This document shows, one piece after another, positions 5,837 through 6,412 of a stretch of 6,412 nt of DNA (positions within the stretch are counted from its first letter, which is position 1; each line of letters starts with the position of its first letter). The notes under the pieces are model-generated. The model saw only the letters and a program-made list of their open reading frames with translations. It had not been told where the DNA came from and made no database searches. A program made the translations under genes and the position numbers. Where the stretch lies: the NCBI GenBank assembly GCA_002068775.1, contig MWAX01000079.1:1-6412 (forward strand). The letters run 5' to 3'. The DNA comes from Actinobacteria bacterium ADurb.Bin346 (GTDB taxonomy: Bacteria > Actinomycetota > Humimicrobiia > Humimicrobiales > Humimicrobiaceae).

Positions 5837-6412
5837 ATGCTGGAAGTCGGGATTTTTTCTGCTTTTCTTGCGGGGATACTATCTTTTATAAGCCCCTGCG
5901 TACTTCCGCTTGTACCTGTTTATCTAGGCATAATGTCCAGGAATACAGTATATAAAAATGAAAGAGTAAGATTCTCAGACAGGCTTTATGCATTTTTAAA
6001 CAGTATTCTTTTTGTTCTGGGCTTTTCGATGATTTTTATTGCAATTGGCTCGACCGCTGCTTTTTTTGGCCAGCTTTTAAGGAACTATCTGGGCATAATC
6101 GGCAGAATAGGGGGCGCAATACTTATAATTTTCGGTCTTCATTATGTCGGTTTATTTAAAATACCATTTTTAAACATGGAAAAAAGATTGCGTATGCCTG
6201 AATCTTTAAAAACAGGTTATTTATGGTCATTTTTATTTGGCATTATTTTTTCATTTGGCTGGGTGCCTTGTGTCGGAATGATTCTTTCTGCAATACTTCT
6301 TCTTGCGAGCAGAATGGAAACACTCGGGCAGGGCATAATTTTGCTTGCGGTTTTCTCTGCAGGGCTGGGCCTGCCATTCATTATTGCAAGCATATTCGTC
6401 AGCTTTTTCTCA
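5837..6412 (+). CDS. ccdA: CcdA-type thiol-disulfide transport membrane protein, 3'-truncated by window
   Basis: CcdA (DsbD transmembrane domain family) moves reducing equivalents from cytoplasmic thioredoxin across the membrane to TlpA/ResA-like proteins. The frame from ATG 5837 stays open for 192 codons to the last base of the window, so the C-terminus is missing; the family is usually about 220-240 residues. SPCVLP at 19-24 carries the first redox cysteine, C21, in the first hydrophobic helix. GWVPC at 141-145 carries the second, C145, in a later helix. Hydrophobic stretches are near 4-29, 51-74, 83-105, 127-157 and 163-192, five of the expected six. GGAG at 5827-5830 is 6 bases before the ATG. 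The gene follows the TlpA-like gene, its expected redox partner. Confidence 0.93.
   Translation, partial: MLEVGIFSAFLAGILSFISPCVLPLVPVYLGIMSRNTVYKNERVRFSDRLYAFLNSILFVLGFSMIFIAIGSTAAFFGQLLRNYLGIIGRIGGAILIIFGLHYVGLFKIPFLNMEKRLRMPESLKTGYLWSFLFGIIFSFGWVPCVGMILSAILLLASRMETLGQGIILLAVFSAGLGLPFIIASIFVSFFS

Overview
The window looks like bacterial DNA from an anaerobe of moderately low G+C. All supported genes lie on the + strand. Bacterial signs are Shine-Dalgarno (SD) sequences, TTG starts, a lipoprotein-type signal and a TlpA/CcdA thiol-redox pair. The Fe-S clusters, the iron-sulfur flavoprotein and the DUF1638 protein suit anaerobic life. The sequence does not allow a more precise taxonomic call.

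Layout. (1) 1-1761 is the 3' part of a large fused oxidoreductase. Its reading frame is open to the first base of the window and begins with the closing motif of FAD-linked (GlcD-like) oxidases. Two 4Fe-4S motifs, two CCG domains and a very methionine-rich tail follow. (2) 1762-1938 is a control region with a perfect 12-bp-arm palindrome, a weak candidate promoter and a tandem 18-bp repeat. (3) 1939-3702 encodes a CoA-disulfide/persulfide reductase fused to rhodanese. (4) 3730-4425 encodes a DUF1638 protein with an SD that points to a CTG start. (5) 4469-5086 encodes an Isf-like flavoprotein with a compact four-cysteine motif. (6) 5103-5726 encodes a membrane-anchored TlpA-like thioredoxin. 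(7) 5727-5836 is a short spacer with degenerate repeats. (8) From 5837 a CcdA-type membrane protein runs off the end of the window.

Genes 3 to 6 are separated by only 16-43 bases and probably form one operon; ccdA may be its continuation or a sub-unit after a 110-base gap. The shared theme is thiol and disulfide redox chemistry. The CoADR-rhodanese would reduce CoA disulfide or persulfides inside the cell, CcdA would carry electrons across the membrane, and the TlpA-like protein would use them outside. The Isf-like flavoprotein could join ferredoxin or pyridine nucleotides to this pool. The role of DUF1638 is unknown, which makes it the most open question here. Joining these into one pathway is inference from gene order.
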